Below are positions 35,912-45,071 of a DNA stretch of 64,000 bases, in pieces. The stretch lies in NCBI GenBank assembly GCA_022711755.1, contig JAKLEA010000005.1, positions 293,134 to 357,133 on the forward strand, given 5' to 3'. The translations under genes were made by a program, and so were the position numbers. Positions within the stretch are counted from its first letter, which is position 1; each line of letters opens with the position of its first letter. Under the pieces are notes generated by a model. It worked only from the letters and a program-made list of their open reading frames with translations, ran no database searches and was not told the origin of the DNA. The stretch is from Planctomycetota bacterium. GTDB taxonomy: Bacteria; Planctomycetota; Brocadiia; SM23-32; JAKLEA01.

Positions 35912-37012
35912 ATGAATAAAGACAAATACTGCATATGCCTGGTTTTGCTCGTTTTCTCCGTTGTAACCCTCTTCCCACAATCCGCCCATGCCCAGCGGGC
36001 TGCGCCACGCAAGGAGACATCCGAGACGAACGAGGAACTGCGTAAGACTCTTGATGACTTCCCGCAAGCGGACAAAAACGGCGACGGGGTCCTCACCCGC
36101 AAGGAAGCGACGCAGTTCCGGAAACGTCATTCCGGGCGACGAGCCGGTCTGGATGCGCTGAAAGCGATCTCCGTCGAACCGACTTACGCGGATGTTCGCT
36201 ACGGCGACCATCCACGCAACCAGCTCGATTTCTGGAAAGCCAAATCGGACAAGCCGTCCCCGCTCATCATCTGCATACACGGCGGCGGATTCACGGGGGG
36301 AGATAAGAAGATGTTCGCGCAGTTTGTTCCCCTCGTTCTCGCGCAGGGCTTCTCAGTCATGACGATCAACTACCGGTTCGTCAAAGGCCCGGACTCCGAA
36401 CCGTTCCCCGGACCGATGAAGGACGGTGTCCGCGCTCTTCAGTTTGCGCGCGCCAACGCCAAGGAGTGGGGAATTGACCCGACGAGAGTGGGCCTGACGG
36501 GCGGATCGGCCGGCGGATGCATGAGCTGCTGGATCGCCATGCACGACGACATGGCCAACCCAGACAGCAACGATCCGGTCGAACGGCAGTCTACCCGTGT
36601 TTCCTGCGTGGTCGCGCTCGGCGCTCAGACGAGCCTCGATCCCCAGTTGATGTTCGCGAAGATCGGCGGAGATCCATCCATGCATCCCGTGCTGCTCCCC
36701 TTCTTCGGCGCCCGGACGATCGAAGACCTGGCCAAGCCCGAGTTCCGAAAGATCATCGAGGAGGCCAGCCCGATCAACTATGCCACCGAGGACGACCCGC
36801 CCATGATGCTATCCTATAAAGGCGTGCTCGACGACGTTCCGCTGCCTCCGGACACCCCCATCGGGAAGTCAATACACCATCCGATGTTCGGCAAGGTGCT
36901 TAAGGACAAGCTTGACTCCTTGGGCGTCGAGTGCCACTTCCACTACACAGGCAGTCCCGTCACCGTGCAGGACCACATTGCATTCCTGAAGAAGCATCTC
37001 GGGACGAAGTAA
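35912..37012 (+). CDS. Secreted esterase/lipase with N-terminal EF-hand
   Basis: 366 residues from ATG 35912 (AGGAG 7 nt upstream), with a signal peptide ending SAHA-QR. Residues 54-65 (DKNGDGVLTRKE) are a canonical calcium-binding EF-hand loop, as found in many planctomycete secreted enzymes. The alpha/beta-hydrolase domain has the oxyanion HGGG (123-126) and nucleophile elbow GGSAGG with Ser199. The C-terminal FHYTGSPVTVQDHIAFLKKH contains the probable catalytic His. This is the BD-FAE/hormone-sensitive-lipase-type layout, suited to deacetylating or deferuloylating plant polysaccharides. That fits the neighbouring GH51 but remains an inference. Confidence 0.8.
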   Translation: MNKDKYCICLVLLVFSVVTLFPQSAHAQRAAPRKETSETNEELRKTLDDFPQADKNGDGVLTRKEATQFRKRHSGRRAGLDALKAISVEPTYADVRYGDHPRNQLDFWKAKSDKPSPLIICIHGGGFTGGDKKMFAQFVPLVLAQGFSVMTINYRFVKGPDSEPFPGPMKDGVRALQFARANAKEWGIDPTRVGLTGGSAGGCMSCWIAMHDDMANPDSNDPVERQSTRVSCVVALGAQTSLDPQLMFAKIGGDPSMHPVLLPFFGARTIEDLAKPEFRKIIEEASPINYATEDDPPMMLSYKGVLDDVPLPPDTPIGKSIHHPMFGKVLKDKLDSLGVECHFHYTGSPVTVQDHIAFLKKHLGTK

Positions 37013-37289
37013 GGCCTATGGGAACTGCGCGCAGCCGTTCCCCGCGGCGGTATTGCCCGCGGCCCTGTTTTCCACCAGCGCGCGAGGAACCATGCATTAA
37101 TTCGTGGGCGCACCCAAACGGCAAATCCGCCGGGATTTCGCTTGAAATCATCGGGGGGGGAGGGAGATAGGCTTTCTCCGGTCTTTGGGAAGTTACAGTT
37201 GTCGGGAAATGTACTGCGCCACACTGAATTGTAATTCAGGCTAAGTTGAATCAGTGTGTTGAGTTGATACTTGGGAAAGGAGATACTCG

Positions 37290-38261
37290 ATGAGGCACGC
37301 AAAAGGCTTGATTGGTCTTCTCACCTTGGTTCTCGCATCCTCCGTTTGCCAGGCCGACATCGTGACCGACTATGCGGCAATGGGCGACAGCCTGACGGCC
37401 GGAAGAAACTTCCGCACGACCTGGGTTCAGCACTGCGTGGCAAACCGCGGACTGTATTTCGGAACGGACAACATCTACAACCGCGCCAGGAACGGGGCAA
37501 CGACCCAGTCCCTGTTGTCCGGCGGACAACACACATACGTGGCAGACCTTGTGGCCGGCGGGGATGTGGATCTGGCGTTCCTCTGGATCGGCGGGAACGA
37601 CTTCCTGTATAGCGCGCCAGACATGGCGTCGGGCGCTCTGTCCGGCGCAGCTCTGGTGAATTTCGAGAGCAATGTCGTCAGCCGGATTCAGACTGCCACG
37701 GACACGGTGCTGGCCGCCGATCCGACCGGTTTTGCTCTTGTGGGCATTCCTGACATAACGTTGACCCCGGCGGCCTATCTGTTGGGCGCCACGCCGGAGC
37801 AACTGGCGCCGATGGTTTCCGCGATTGACGACACGAACGACATGCTCAGGGCTTTGGCGGAAAGCCGGCAGATAGTCTTTGTGGACTGCGCGGCAATGAT
37901 GCGGGACATCCTGCTCGGCCCGCTGGTCGTGGGCGGCGTGGCGATTGACACGACCACCATCGGCGACGCCACGCATTTCTTCAGGGACGAGATCCACCCC
38001 GGCGCTGTCGGTGAAGCGATCATTGCGAACATGATGATGACGGCCGTCAACGTGGGCTACGGCACGACATACTCCCCCCTGAGCGATTTCGAGATTCTCA
38101 GCAATGCCGGCCTGGCCGCGTCATATGCCGGAGAGACGTTCTCCCAGACCGTCAACTATTGCGACTACATCACGAGCTATGTTGTTCCGGAGCCTGGCGC
38201 ATTGATCCTCTTCGCCTTCGGCCTTGCGCCGATCGTGTTTTCCAAAGCGCAGAGAGGTTGA
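37290..38261 (+). CDS. PEP-CTERM-sorted SGNH/GDSL hydrolase
   Basis: 323 residues with a strong AAAGGAG site, a signal peptide ending CQA-DI and the block I motif GDSLTAG (Ser34). Block III is IGGNDF, and the His is probably in DEIHPGAVGE. The last 26 residues form a PEP-CTERM sorting signal: VPEPG, a hydrophobic helix (ALILFAFGLAPIVF) and a basic tail (SKAQRG). Proteins of this kind are recognised by exosortases and moved to the surface or matrix. An exosortase gene lies at 44118-45071 in the same window. It is an esterase of unknown substrate. About 16 bp after its stop begins the left end of the RAYT unit. Confidence 0.88.
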   Translation: MRHAKGLIGLLTLVLASSVCQADIVTDYAAMGDSLTAGRNFRTTWVQHCVANRGLYFGTDNIYNRARNGATTQSLLSGGQHTYVADLVAGGDVDLAFLWIGGNDFLYSAPDMASGALSGAALVNFESNVVSRIQTATDTVLAADPTGFALVGIPDITLTPAAYLLGATPEQLAPMVSAIDDTNDMLRALAESRQIVFVDCAAMMRDILLGPLVVGGVAIDTTTIGDATHFFRDEIHPGAVGEAIIANMMMTAVNVGYGTTYSPLSDFEILSNAGLAASYAGETFSQTVNYCDYITSYVVPEPGALILFAFGLAPIVFSKAQRG

Positions 38262-38276
38262 AAGCGCATTTTACTA

Positions 38277-39030
38277 GGGACAGTCACCCGTTTCTTCAAT
38301 CGCTCGACCGCGGGCGGCCCACCGCAAGGGGATGCAGCCGCCGGCCAAGCCTCCCTTCCCATTCGGCAATGAAATCGCCTTCCGCCCACGCCCTGCCGGT
38401 CTTCGTCCTTACCCGTAATTCCTCGGCGTCCCGGCGCGCGCCGGCCAAACGCAAGACCTTCTTCCAGTCGGACGGCTTCATCAGACTCGCCCACGCCTCC
38501 AATCCAAGCATCGCTTCGTCTGTGGAGGAGGGGCATCCGCAGTGCGCAGCCGCGCTTGACCAGGGCCAGTCCCACGCGCGATCGGCCAGCCCCGCCCGAA
38601 CGGGGTTGCGCTCGACATACGCCAGCGCCAGCCAGTAGCGCTTCTCGTCCAGGGCGCAGGAGTGGAAGCGGTTCTGCCAAAGGTGGCCGCTGCCCGAGTT
38701 GCGGCGGTTGTATTCCTGCGCGTAGCGCCAGTTGACGCGCCCGATCGTCCTGGCAAGCGATTCCTCTTTGCGGGGCGTGGCCACGATATGGACGTGATTG
38801 GTCATCAGGCAGTAGGCGTGGACTTCCAGGTCGAAGCGTAAGGAATAGTCAGACAGGAGGGCGATGTAAAGTTCGCGGTCGTTATCGCAGTGGAAAACGT
38901 CGCGGCGATTATTCCCGCGCTGGGTGATGTGGTGAGCGCAACCGGGCAGGACTATTCGAGCGATTCGCGGCATGGGAGTTATGATAGCGGGAAAATGGTG
39001 AAAATGCAAAATTAAACAGGTGACTGTCCC
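38277..39030 (-). mobile_element. RAYT unit: REP-associated transposase gene between inverted REP-like ends
   Basis: The left end GGGACAGTCACCCGTTT (38277-38293) and right end AAACAGGTGACTGTCCC (39014-39030) are inverted copies with 16 of 17 positions matching. They enclose one transposase gene and nothing else. A third, solitary copy lies at 35284-35302. Such single-strand Y1 transposases act on hairpin ends and are thought to spread REP sequences. The unit separates the PEP-CTERM gene from the UroD-like gene. Confidence 0.82.
38296..38973 (-). CDS. REP-associated tyrosine transposase (Y1/HUH, RAYT)
   Basis: 225 residues from ATG 38973; the frame extends 12 codons further, but the conserved start is MPRIARIVLPG. 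The Y1 signatures are clear: HHITQRGNNRRDVF, the HUH pair in TNHVHIVATP (His60/His62), a catalytic-Tyr region NWRYAQEYNRR (Tyr84 or Tyr88), GHLWQNRFHS and YVERNPVRAGL. Length fits single-domain RAYTs. It would cut and rejoin single-stranded DNA at the REP-like ends that bracket it. The gene looks intact, so it could still be active or domesticated. Confidence 0.92.
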   Translation of the reverse strand: MPRIARIVLPGCAHHITQRGNNRRDVFHCDNDRELYIALLSDYSLRFDLEVHAYCLMTNHVHIVATPRKEESLARTIGRVNWRYAQEYNRRNSGSGHLWQNRFHSCALDEKRYWLALAYVERNPVRAGLADRAWDWPWSSAAAHCGCPSSTDEAMLGLEAWASLMKPSDWKKVLRLAGARRDAEELRVRTKTGRAWAEGDFIAEWEGRLGRRLHPLAVGRPRSSD

Positions 39031-39033
39031 TAT

Positions 39034-40116
39034 TTATCTCCGCCCCTCGTCCAGCATCGCCAGGTAGTTGTCCACCGGTATGTAGTTGGCAACGCTGTTG
39101 CCCGTGCCCAGGACGTATCCCCCGCCGGGCATGCACGCCTCCAGCGTGCGTCGAACACGCTCCCTTACCTGCTTCTCGTCCGAGCGACAGAGGAAGTCAA
39201 CGTCTATCCCGCCCAGCAGCGCGATCCGGTCTCCGTATATCTGCTTGTCCTCGATGACGCTTTCAATCGTGTCCTCGAAGGAGTGTTTCGCGTCAATGCC
39301 GACGTCCGCGATCAGGTCCTCCATGATGGATTCGAGATTGCCGCAGGAGTGCAGCAGGTACGGCCTTCCCGCGTCGTGCGCCATCTGCGCCATGATCTTG
39401 TGCCCGGGCAGGACGAACTCCCGCATATCTTTCGGCCCGATCAGCGTCCCCGTCTTGAAGCCCATGTCGTCGCTGCCCCAGATGAATTTCACGCGGTCGA
39501 ACTCAAGCATCTTGCGTATCGAGACCTTGAAGATATCCGTCAGCTTCGCCGCCATGGCTGCCACGAGATCGCGCTGATCGTACAGCGCGTAGCAGAGCGT
39601 TTCATACCCCATCAACCAGTTGAGGAACTCCGCGAAGTGCGCGAAGCCCCCGCTGCCGATGATGCACATCCCATCCGGCAAATTCTCCTGATACCACTCC
39701 AGCGCCTGAGTGGATGCCTTCTCCGGGTCAGGCCAGGGATACTTCTCGAACTCCTCCCAGTTCGTTATCGGCCCCTTGTGTTCGTCAACAAAGTGCCGTC
39801 CGCCGGACTTCTTGAGCGCGGCGGTGTCGTCCGTCTGCATCGTGTTCATCGGGAATGCCATGCCCTCGACGCCGCAGCGGATGAAGTCGTAACCGAGGAA
39901 GCGCTCAAGCCTGAGCTGGCGCTTGTAGTGGAAGGCGGGATCGTCCGAACTCAGCCCGTCCAGCAGCCTGTAGCGCGCGCAGATCGCCTCCTGAATCTCC
40001 CAGTCGAGGAAGAGTTCGATGTAATGAACCCTCTCCGGAGTTCCGTCGCGCATGATGCAGCGATACAGCCCTTCCCAGTCCGGCTCGATTGCGTTCTTAA
40101 GAAGCGATTCGGTCAT
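39034..40116 (-). CDS. Uroporphyrinogen-decarboxylase-like (UROD/MtaA/CmuA-type) protein
   Basis: 360 residues from ATG 40116 (GGGGAG about 8 nt upstream; ATG 40134 is the alternative). It has the UroD-fold pattern used by stand-alone methyltransferase-type members: a GSGGFAHFAEFLNWLMGYE core, WGSDDMGFKTGTLIGPKDMREFVLPGHK and HSCGNLESIMEDLIADVGIDAKHSFED. The end is GGGYVLGTGNSVANYIPVDNYLAMLDEG. The HSCG motif (His and Cys) is the zinc-type site of corrinoid methyltransferases rather than of haem-pathway HemE. No haem or corrinoid genes are adjacent, so its substrate is open. Many PVC-group genomes carry large paralogous sets of this family near sugar-degradation genes. Confidence 0.85.
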   Translation of the reverse strand: MTESLLKNAIEPDWEGLYRCIMRDGTPERVHYIELFLDWEIQEAICARYRLLDGLSSDDPAFHYKRQLRLERFLGYDFIRCGVEGMAFPMNTMQTDDTAALKKSGGRHFVDEHKGPITNWEEFEKYPWPDPEKASTQALEWYQENLPDGMCIIGSGGFAHFAEFLNWLMGYETLCYALYDQRDLVAAMAAKLTDIFKVSIRKMLEFDRVKFIWGSDDMGFKTGTLIGPKDMREFVLPGHKIMAQMAHDAGRPYLLHSCGNLESIMEDLIADVGIDAKHSFEDTIESVIEDKQIYGDRIALLGGIDVDFLCRSDEKQVRERVRRTLEACMPGGGYVLGTGNSVANYIPVDNYLAMLDEGRR

Positions 40117-40330
40117 CTGACGGCTCCCCGGCATTCAGGTTATGAAACACGGGTCAGACGGCTTACATTGCGCGATTATGCCCTCTTTCGGAGGAATATG
40201 CCAGTCCCGGATATGCGCAAGTCCTCCAGACCGTTTCAGACAACTATGGAACGGCAGGTATCCGCGGGCTATAATTCCGTCTCGTTCCGGACTGGATTTG
40301 CGACTGGCGAACAGGACTCAATCAGGGAAC

Positions 40331-41956
40331 ATGGCCGTCGAAAAAAACAATAACGGACCAACGTTGAAACCGGGCGACAGGATTGACGGTTACCACGTCC
40401 TCCAGGTCATCGGCAAGGGGAACATGGGGGACGTCTACCTGGTCAGGCAGCTCAATCTCGACCGTATGGTAGCGCTCAAGACCATGAAACCCCGCATAGC
40501 CGGGGACAAGGAATTTCTTGAGCGTTTCTACAGAGAAGCGCAGGCCGCCGGGCGCATCACTCATCCGAATATCGTGCGCGTATATGACGTCGGTTGCGAG
40601 AACGATATTCACTATATCGCCATGGAGTTTGTGGATGGGGAGACCGTCTGGGAGCGGATGAAGCGGGAAAGAGCCATCCCTGTCGTCGAATCCGCAGCCA
40701 TCGGCATCGAAGTCCTGAAGGCGCTCGGTCATGCCCACCGGCAGGGAATTGTCCACAGAGACATCAAGCCCGACAATATCCTTGTTGACCGGCATGGGGA
40801 CATAAAGGTAAGCGACTTCGGGCTTGCCATGTCAATCGAGGGAACCGGGGTTGAAGGCGCCAGGGCCAAGACAGTGATCGGCACGCTGGCCTACCTTCCG
40901 CCGGAGTTATGGCGGGGGGGCAAGGTTGACGGGCGGGCGGACATTTACTCACTGGGCGCTTCTCTTTATCACATGCTGACCGGTCAAAAGCCTTTCCCCG
41001 GAAATTCTAACGAGGAAATCTTCGACAAGATGAAGCGATGGGACCTGAAGGCCCCGTATATTGTCAATGCCGATGTGCCGAAACCCGTAAGCGACGTGAT
41101 AATGAAGATGATGGCCCCTGATCCGCCGGAGCGTTTTGCGGACTGCCAGGAGGCAATGCAATCGCTCAGCGAGGCGCTGGCAAAATGCGTTTTCAGCAAA
41201 ACCTCTCGCCTCGTCAGCCTGCCGCCGGGAAGCCCTCCGGCGGGCGTTGAGCCTGAACTGAAGCGGCGCATACCTATCGAGGAAGGCGCGGTTCTTGTTG
41301 ACGACCACGCCGAGAAAGCATCCGCAACGCCGCGCGAGGCACCGCCGAAGAACGCGCAGGGAGAGGAAAACGAAAAGGAATGGGGATATCAGTCCGAGGT
41401 TTCCATTACAGCGCCGTCGCTCAGGCAGCGACTGGGACTGACGGATAAACGCCAGGGGCGTTCATCCGCGCCTCCCACACTTGCGCCAACACCGGCGACA
41501 ACGCCTTTGGCGCAACAAGACGCCAGGACTGAAATAAACCCCGCACAAATAAAACAGGGAAACCTTGATCCGGTCTACAGTAACCTGTCAGATAATTCTT
41601 CATCTCCCGGCGCCGAGGAACCCGGCAAGTGGGCGCGATTACCCGACAAAGACGCCCAACAACCACAACCTCAATCTTTACACGATATTCCACAGACTGA
41701 GAAGCCAACCGCGCAAGGAGCGAGCGCGCAAGGAGCGAGCGCGGAGGGACCGCCCTCGACCAGGGAACTGATCGTCTGCGGGATTCTTCTTTCTCTGGCC
41801 GTGGCTATTTTCTTAATTGCGGTTATTGTCTACGCGGGCAGAATAAAAAGGGCGAAGGTCCGGAAATACGAGGAACTGCCGGGGATGAAGAAGCGAAGCT
41901 CTATGCTCCTTGAGCCGGCATTCGCCGAGGCGTCTCAGGAAGAACGACCGTCTTGA
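40331..41956 (+). CDS. Membrane-anchored Ser/Thr protein kinase (Hanks type)
   Basis: 541 residues from ATG 40331; the open frame begins earlier, but the kinase domain starts properly here. The Gly-rich loop is IGKGNMGDVY, with ATP-anchoring Lys50 in VALK. The catalytic loop HRDIKPDN has Asp144, followed by DFGLA and an activation segment ending GTLAYLPPELW. A ~190-residue Pro/Ala/Glu linker follows, with a short tandem AQGAS repeat. A single TM helix lies near residues 480-503 (LLSLAVAIFLIAVIVYAG). Unlike many bacterial kinases there is no sensor domain after the TM, only ~38 basic/acidic residues. It phosphorylates Ser/Thr in envelope or developmental signalling. Targets are unknown. Confidence 0.92.
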   Translation: MAVEKNNNGPTLKPGDRIDGYHVLQVIGKGNMGDVYLVRQLNLDRMVALKTMKPRIAGDKEFLERFYREAQAAGRITHPNIVRVYDVGCENDIHYIAMEFVDGETVWERMKRERAIPVVESAAIGIEVLKALGHAHRQGIVHRDIKPDNILVDRHGDIKVSDFGLAMSIEGTGVEGARAKTVIGTLAYLPPELWRGGKVDGRADIYSLGASLYHMLTGQKPFPGNSNEEIFDKMKRWDLKAPYIVNADVPKPVSDVIMKMMAPDPPERFADCQEAMQSLSEALAKCVFSKTSRLVSLPPGSPPAGVEPELKRRIPIEEGAVLVDDHAEKASATPREAPPKNAQGEENEKEWGYQSEVSITAPSLRQRLGLTDKRQGRSSAPPTLAPTPATTPLAQQDARTEINPAQIKQGNLDPVYSNLSDNSSSPGAEEPGKWARLPDKDAQQPQPQSLHDIPQTEKPTAQGASAQGASAEGPPSTRELIVCGILLSLAVAIFLIAVIVYAGRIKRAKVRKYEELPGMKKRSSMLLEPAFAEASQEERPS

Positions 41957-42090
41957 CGATACTACGATACGAATCAGCTGGATTCAGGTATGCGATAATA
42001 GCATAGAATGGGATTCCGGAAGGGGGATCGGAAACTGTCATAAGTATAATTACATTATGGCGCTCGCCCGGGTTCGAGCCAACCAGGATG

Positions 42091-43320
42091 CTACCCCCCC
42101 GCGAAGCGCAACGCCCGGGCCGCGTGGCCGCTGCTGCGTTCGTTCTTCTTTTCCGACATCTTTGCGCGCAGCGTGTGCCTGCCCGGTTTGAGTCCCTCCG
42201 CCAACATTCTGCAAACGGGGCGGTGGAAGAACTGGCAGTAATGATCGTAAAGATCAATCTCCCGCGCCTCCCCCCCGTCAATAGAACATTCCAGAATCCC
42301 GGCGTCCATGCCCGCGATGCCGTACATGGCCACGAACGATCCCTCGAATTCAAGCTCAAGCGCATCGCCGGGCGCTTCCGCTGCAAGCACGTCAACCGCC
42401 CCGCCGTAATTGCACTTCTTCTCGGTGTCCCATTTCGGGATGCGCTTCCAGCCGTTGATGACGCGCGCCTTGTCCAGCGCGATGAATCCCGCGCGCTCGT
42501 AGTTCATCTCATCGAGCGCGGCAGGTAGCATCCGCGCCATCGGTTCTGCATCGGTGGTTGCCGGCGGATTTTTCCAGGCGGTCTTCAGGAACTCCGTGAT
42601 GCATTCGGCGTAACGCTCGTGGCCGAACGGATTGGGGTGGCACGTGTCACGCGAGAACTGCTCCCACGCGAACTCCTTCGCGTCCAGCCGCCGGGTCATT
42701 TCCTTGGCCAGATTCAGGACGGGGACGCCGTAGTGCGCGGCGATGCGGTCATGATCGCTGATGACCTGCGGGATTTCGCCCTTGCGAATGGCCTCGACCT
42801 TGCCGGTGTCGGCGAAATACTGGACGATGATGTCAATGTGCGGATTGAGGCTGCGGGCGCGGCGGATGATGCCCTCCATCGCTCTGGCGCGGCGGTTGTC
42901 CGGCCCGGGCTGGCCTTCGTCATTGACGGCGAATTCCAGGAAGAGCAGGTCCACGGGGCCGCGTGCGAAGACGTCCTCCTCGAAGCGGATTGCGCCGAGC
43001 GTGGAGTTCGTCCCGCCGATGCCGGCGTTGATGAAATCGAATTCGGTCTGCGGAAATTGCTTTCGCAGGATGTCGTAGGTCAGGTCGCGCCAGCCGCCCA
43101 TTGTCGTGATGGAGCCGCCCAAGTAGGCGACGCGCCCCTTCTTCGTGTTCAGAAAGACCGCCCGGCAGTTGTCCAGCCCGCCCCGAACCTCAAAGTATGT
43201 TTTCTCTTTCAGGGAGAGGGCCGGGGAGACAGGCGTTTCGGCCTCCGTACCGGCCCGCGCCGCGAAGAGAAAAACGGACGTAATTGCTACCGGGCACGAT
43301 AACCACAGGCGTCCCGACAT
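42091..43320 (-). CDS. Secreted SGNH/GDSL-type esterase
   Basis: 409 residues from ATG 43320 with GGAAGG 9 nt upstream (ATG 43329 abuts that site), and a signal peptide ending near ARA-GT. Block motifs are GGSITTMGGW (nucleophile Ser), AGIGGTNSTLGAIR, EFAVNDEG and the DTCHPNPFGHERYAE block with catalytic Asp/His. Residues ~290-400 form a beta-sandwich end domain (LELEFEGSFVAMYGIAGMDAGIL). It resembles SGNH esterases that act on acetylated glycans. It lies 90-odd bp downstream of the EpsI-like gene on the same strand and could belong to that operon. Confidence 0.83.
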   Translation of the reverse strand: MSGRLWLSCPVAITSVFLFAARAGTEAETPVSPALSLKEKTYFEVRGGLDNCRAVFLNTKKGRVAYLGGSITTMGGWRDLTYDILRKQFPQTEFDFINAGIGGTNSTLGAIRFEEDVFARGPVDLLFLEFAVNDEGQPGPDNRRARAMEGIIRRARSLNPHIDIIVQYFADTGKVEAIRKGEIPQVISDHDRIAAHYGVPVLNLAKEMTRRLDAKEFAWEQFSRDTCHPNPFGHERYAECITEFLKTAWKNPPATTDAEPMARMLPAALDEMNYERAGFIALDKARVINGWKRIPKWDTEKKCNYGGAVDVLAAEAPGDALELEFEGSFVAMYGIAGMDAGILECSIDGGEAREIDLYDHYCQFFHRPVCRMLAEGLKPGRHTLRAKMSEKKNERSSGHAARALRFAGG

Positions 43321-43419
43321 AGGTTGCATCCTTCCGTGATTGTTGTCTTCCGCAGGTCAGCATCGCGCGCCGGAAGCGAAGCCGACGAGCCGCCTTTGTA
43401 TCATGGGCGCGCCAAGATA

Positions 43420-44199
43420 TCATTCCCCGTTTTTTCCCGCCCCCTTCTTATCCGTTCCATCGCCGGGTTTATCCGCAGTAGCCGGGGCGGGGGCCGGGGG
43501 TATGAAGGGCTGTGCCGCCTGTCCTCTTGGCTTGAGCGTATGGGGGTGGAGCATTTCAATAAACTCGTGTATGCGCTCAAGCGCCTTGGCCGGCTCCTCG
43601 CCGGGGGGCATGATGGTCGAGAGGCGGATGAAGGTCATGGCCGGAACCTTGCCGCGCTTGAGGCGGGATTCGACCATCCAGAGGAGGTCAACGTCCCCCA
43701 GGCCGCGCACCAGCTTCCCCTCCTTGACGTACCAGAAATAGGTCAGCAGCGTAGTCTTGGTTTCGTTATCCTCGGAGATAAAGTAGCTGCCGGGGAGGAC
43801 GACGCCTTCGTCGCACTTGACCTTGTATTCTTCGGTCTGGCGTTCCTTGGTCCACCAGCCCTGGGCGTTTGAGCAGCGCTCCGGCTGGTGGAAGTTGCTC
43901 AGGACGCAACTGACCATGAAGAGGGCGGCCATCTGACGGTTGGTCTTCTCGTCCTTGAAGCGCAGGGCCATGCACTGGCACTGCGGGTAGATGCGCTCGG
44001 TGTCCTCCTCCAGCTTCGGCTCGGACTGGGCCTTGTAATCGCCCAGTTCCGCGGGGATGAGCGGGAGGTCTGCCTCCACGCAGTTGCGGATGGCGTCCGG
44101 GAAGGGGACGGCCAGCGTCAGTCCGCAGATTCCGGCTGCGAGGATGAAGAAGACGGCTGGGTTGCCGGTTCCTTTTGATCTGGCGTCAGGATTGCCCAT
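43420..44199 (-). CDS. EpsI-like exosortase-associated protein
   Basis: 259 residues if started at ATG 44199. No good ribosome-binding site is visible, and the gene overlaps the exosortase 3' end by about 80 bp, consistent with coupling. An N-terminal TM helix (residues ~14-31) is followed by an extracytoplasmic domain of the EpsI type. Its features are LIPAELGDYKAQSEPKLEEDTERIYP, a RQMAALFMVSCVLSNFHQPERCSNAQGWW segment with the Cys/His motif common to EpsI proteins, and LLTYFWYVKEGKLVRGL. The C-terminus is a Pro/Ala/Lys-rich tail. EpsI proteins accompany exosortases in exopolysaccharide loci, where they are needed for export or modification. The mechanism is unresolved in the literature I know. 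Confidence 0.8.
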   Translation of the reverse strand: MGNPDARSKGTGNPAVFFILAAGICGLTLAVPFPDAIRNCVEADLPLIPAELGDYKAQSEPKLEEDTERIYPQCQCMALRFKDEKTNRQMAALFMVSCVLSNFHQPERCSNAQGWWTKERQTEEYKVKCDEGVVLPGSYFISEDNETKTTLLTYFWYVKEGKLVRGLGDVDLLWMVESRLKRGKVPAMTFIRLSTIMPPGEEPAKALERIHEFIEMLHPHTLKPRGQAAQPFIPPAPAPATADKPGDGTDKKGAGKNGE

Positions 44200-45071
44200 A
44201 TGAGGAACATGATAACAAAAGCGAAGAGGAAAACCAATCCGCCGAAGGCCTCGTGAAGGAGGCCCTCGGTGACCGAACCGCCGAAGACGTGGCCGAGAAT
44301 GGCCGTCGTCACGATCCGGCCGACGTTGGCGACAAGCGCGACAGGCATGGACGCGCAGATGAATACGGCCTTTTTCCAGAGCGCGCCGGGCATCATGTAG
44401 GCGAAGATGGTCGCCAGCGCTGTGAGCGCGATGAGACTCTGCTGCCCGCTGCACGCCTTCTCCACAACGAGCTTGAAGTTGCTCGTGGCCATCTGGACGC
44501 CGGCGTGCGTTGTTTCGACGCCGAAGGTATTCAGCACGATAGACGCCGCCGTTGTGGCCGCCGTCTGCATAGGCAACTGCAGCGGCATGATGAAGACGAA
44601 TGGTACCATGAACGCAAGGTAGGCGATGGGGAAGGCCAGTTTGAGAGCGTTCTTCCAGCCCATGAAGTAGAGGACGGCGGCGAAAAGCTCCGAAACCATC
44701 GCATATCCGGAGAGGACATGAAGGCCCAGATAGCGTCCGGCGAAATGGACAATGAGAGACAGGATCAGCAGTATAATGGCTGGTTTCGTAGTATCACGTT
44801 TCCAGTCCTGGTCCAGCTTGTCGCGATCCGTCCATATGAGATATCCGGAGATCAGAGGCACGAGCCATCCGTGTGAAAACTCCTCGTGCGTCTCGAAGTG
44901 GATGGACATCCAGACAAGGGTTTCCGCATTGGCCGCGAGGATCAGCGCCACTGCGATGCTGAGTTCAAGGAAGCCGGGATTCAACTCGACTGGCTTGCGT
45001 TCCGCCGGAGCGGATTCGATTGTCGCTTCGCTACTCAACCTTCTTTTCGCCTTCCACGGTTTTTCTGACAA
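44118..45071 (-). CDS. xrt: Exosortase (PEP-CTERM sorting transpeptidase)
   Basis: 317 residues and about eight TM helices. The catalytic triad of the family is visible: Cys207 in EKACSGQQSL, Arg252 in VANVGRIV and His273 in GLLHEAFGG. The early FSHGWLVPLISGYLIW segment is also typical. The start appears to be TTG 45071, inside the 3' end of the glycosyltransferase gene (about 40-bp overlap). No ATG precedes the conserved region. It should cleave PEP-CTERM proteins at the membrane and attach them to a surface carrier. One candidate substrate is encoded at 37290-38261. Confidence 0.9.
   Translation of the reverse strand: MSEKPWKAKRRLSSEATIESAPAERKPVELNPGFLELSIAVALILAANAETLVWMSIHFETHEEFSHGWLVPLISGYLIWTDRDKLDQDWKRDTTKPAIILLILSLIVHFAGRYLGLHVLSGYAMVSELFAAVLYFMGWKNALKLAFPIAYLAFMVPFVFIMPLQLPMQTAATTAASIVLNTFGVETTHAGVQMATSNFKLVVEKACSGQQSLIALTALATIFAYMMPGALWKKAVFICASMPVALVANVGRIVTTAILGHVFGGSVTEGLLHEAFGGLVFLFAFVIMFLIWAILTPDQKEPATQPSSSSSQPESAD

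Noticed and set aside
38177..38680. Long reverse-strand frames across the PEP-CTERM gene end and the RAYT gene
   Set aside because: They are out of frame with the clear SGNH and Y1 transposase genes and lack motifs.
41706..41741. Tandem repeat array in the kinase gene
   Set aside because: Only about two and a half copies of a short AQGAS unit in the linker; too small to be a separate feature.
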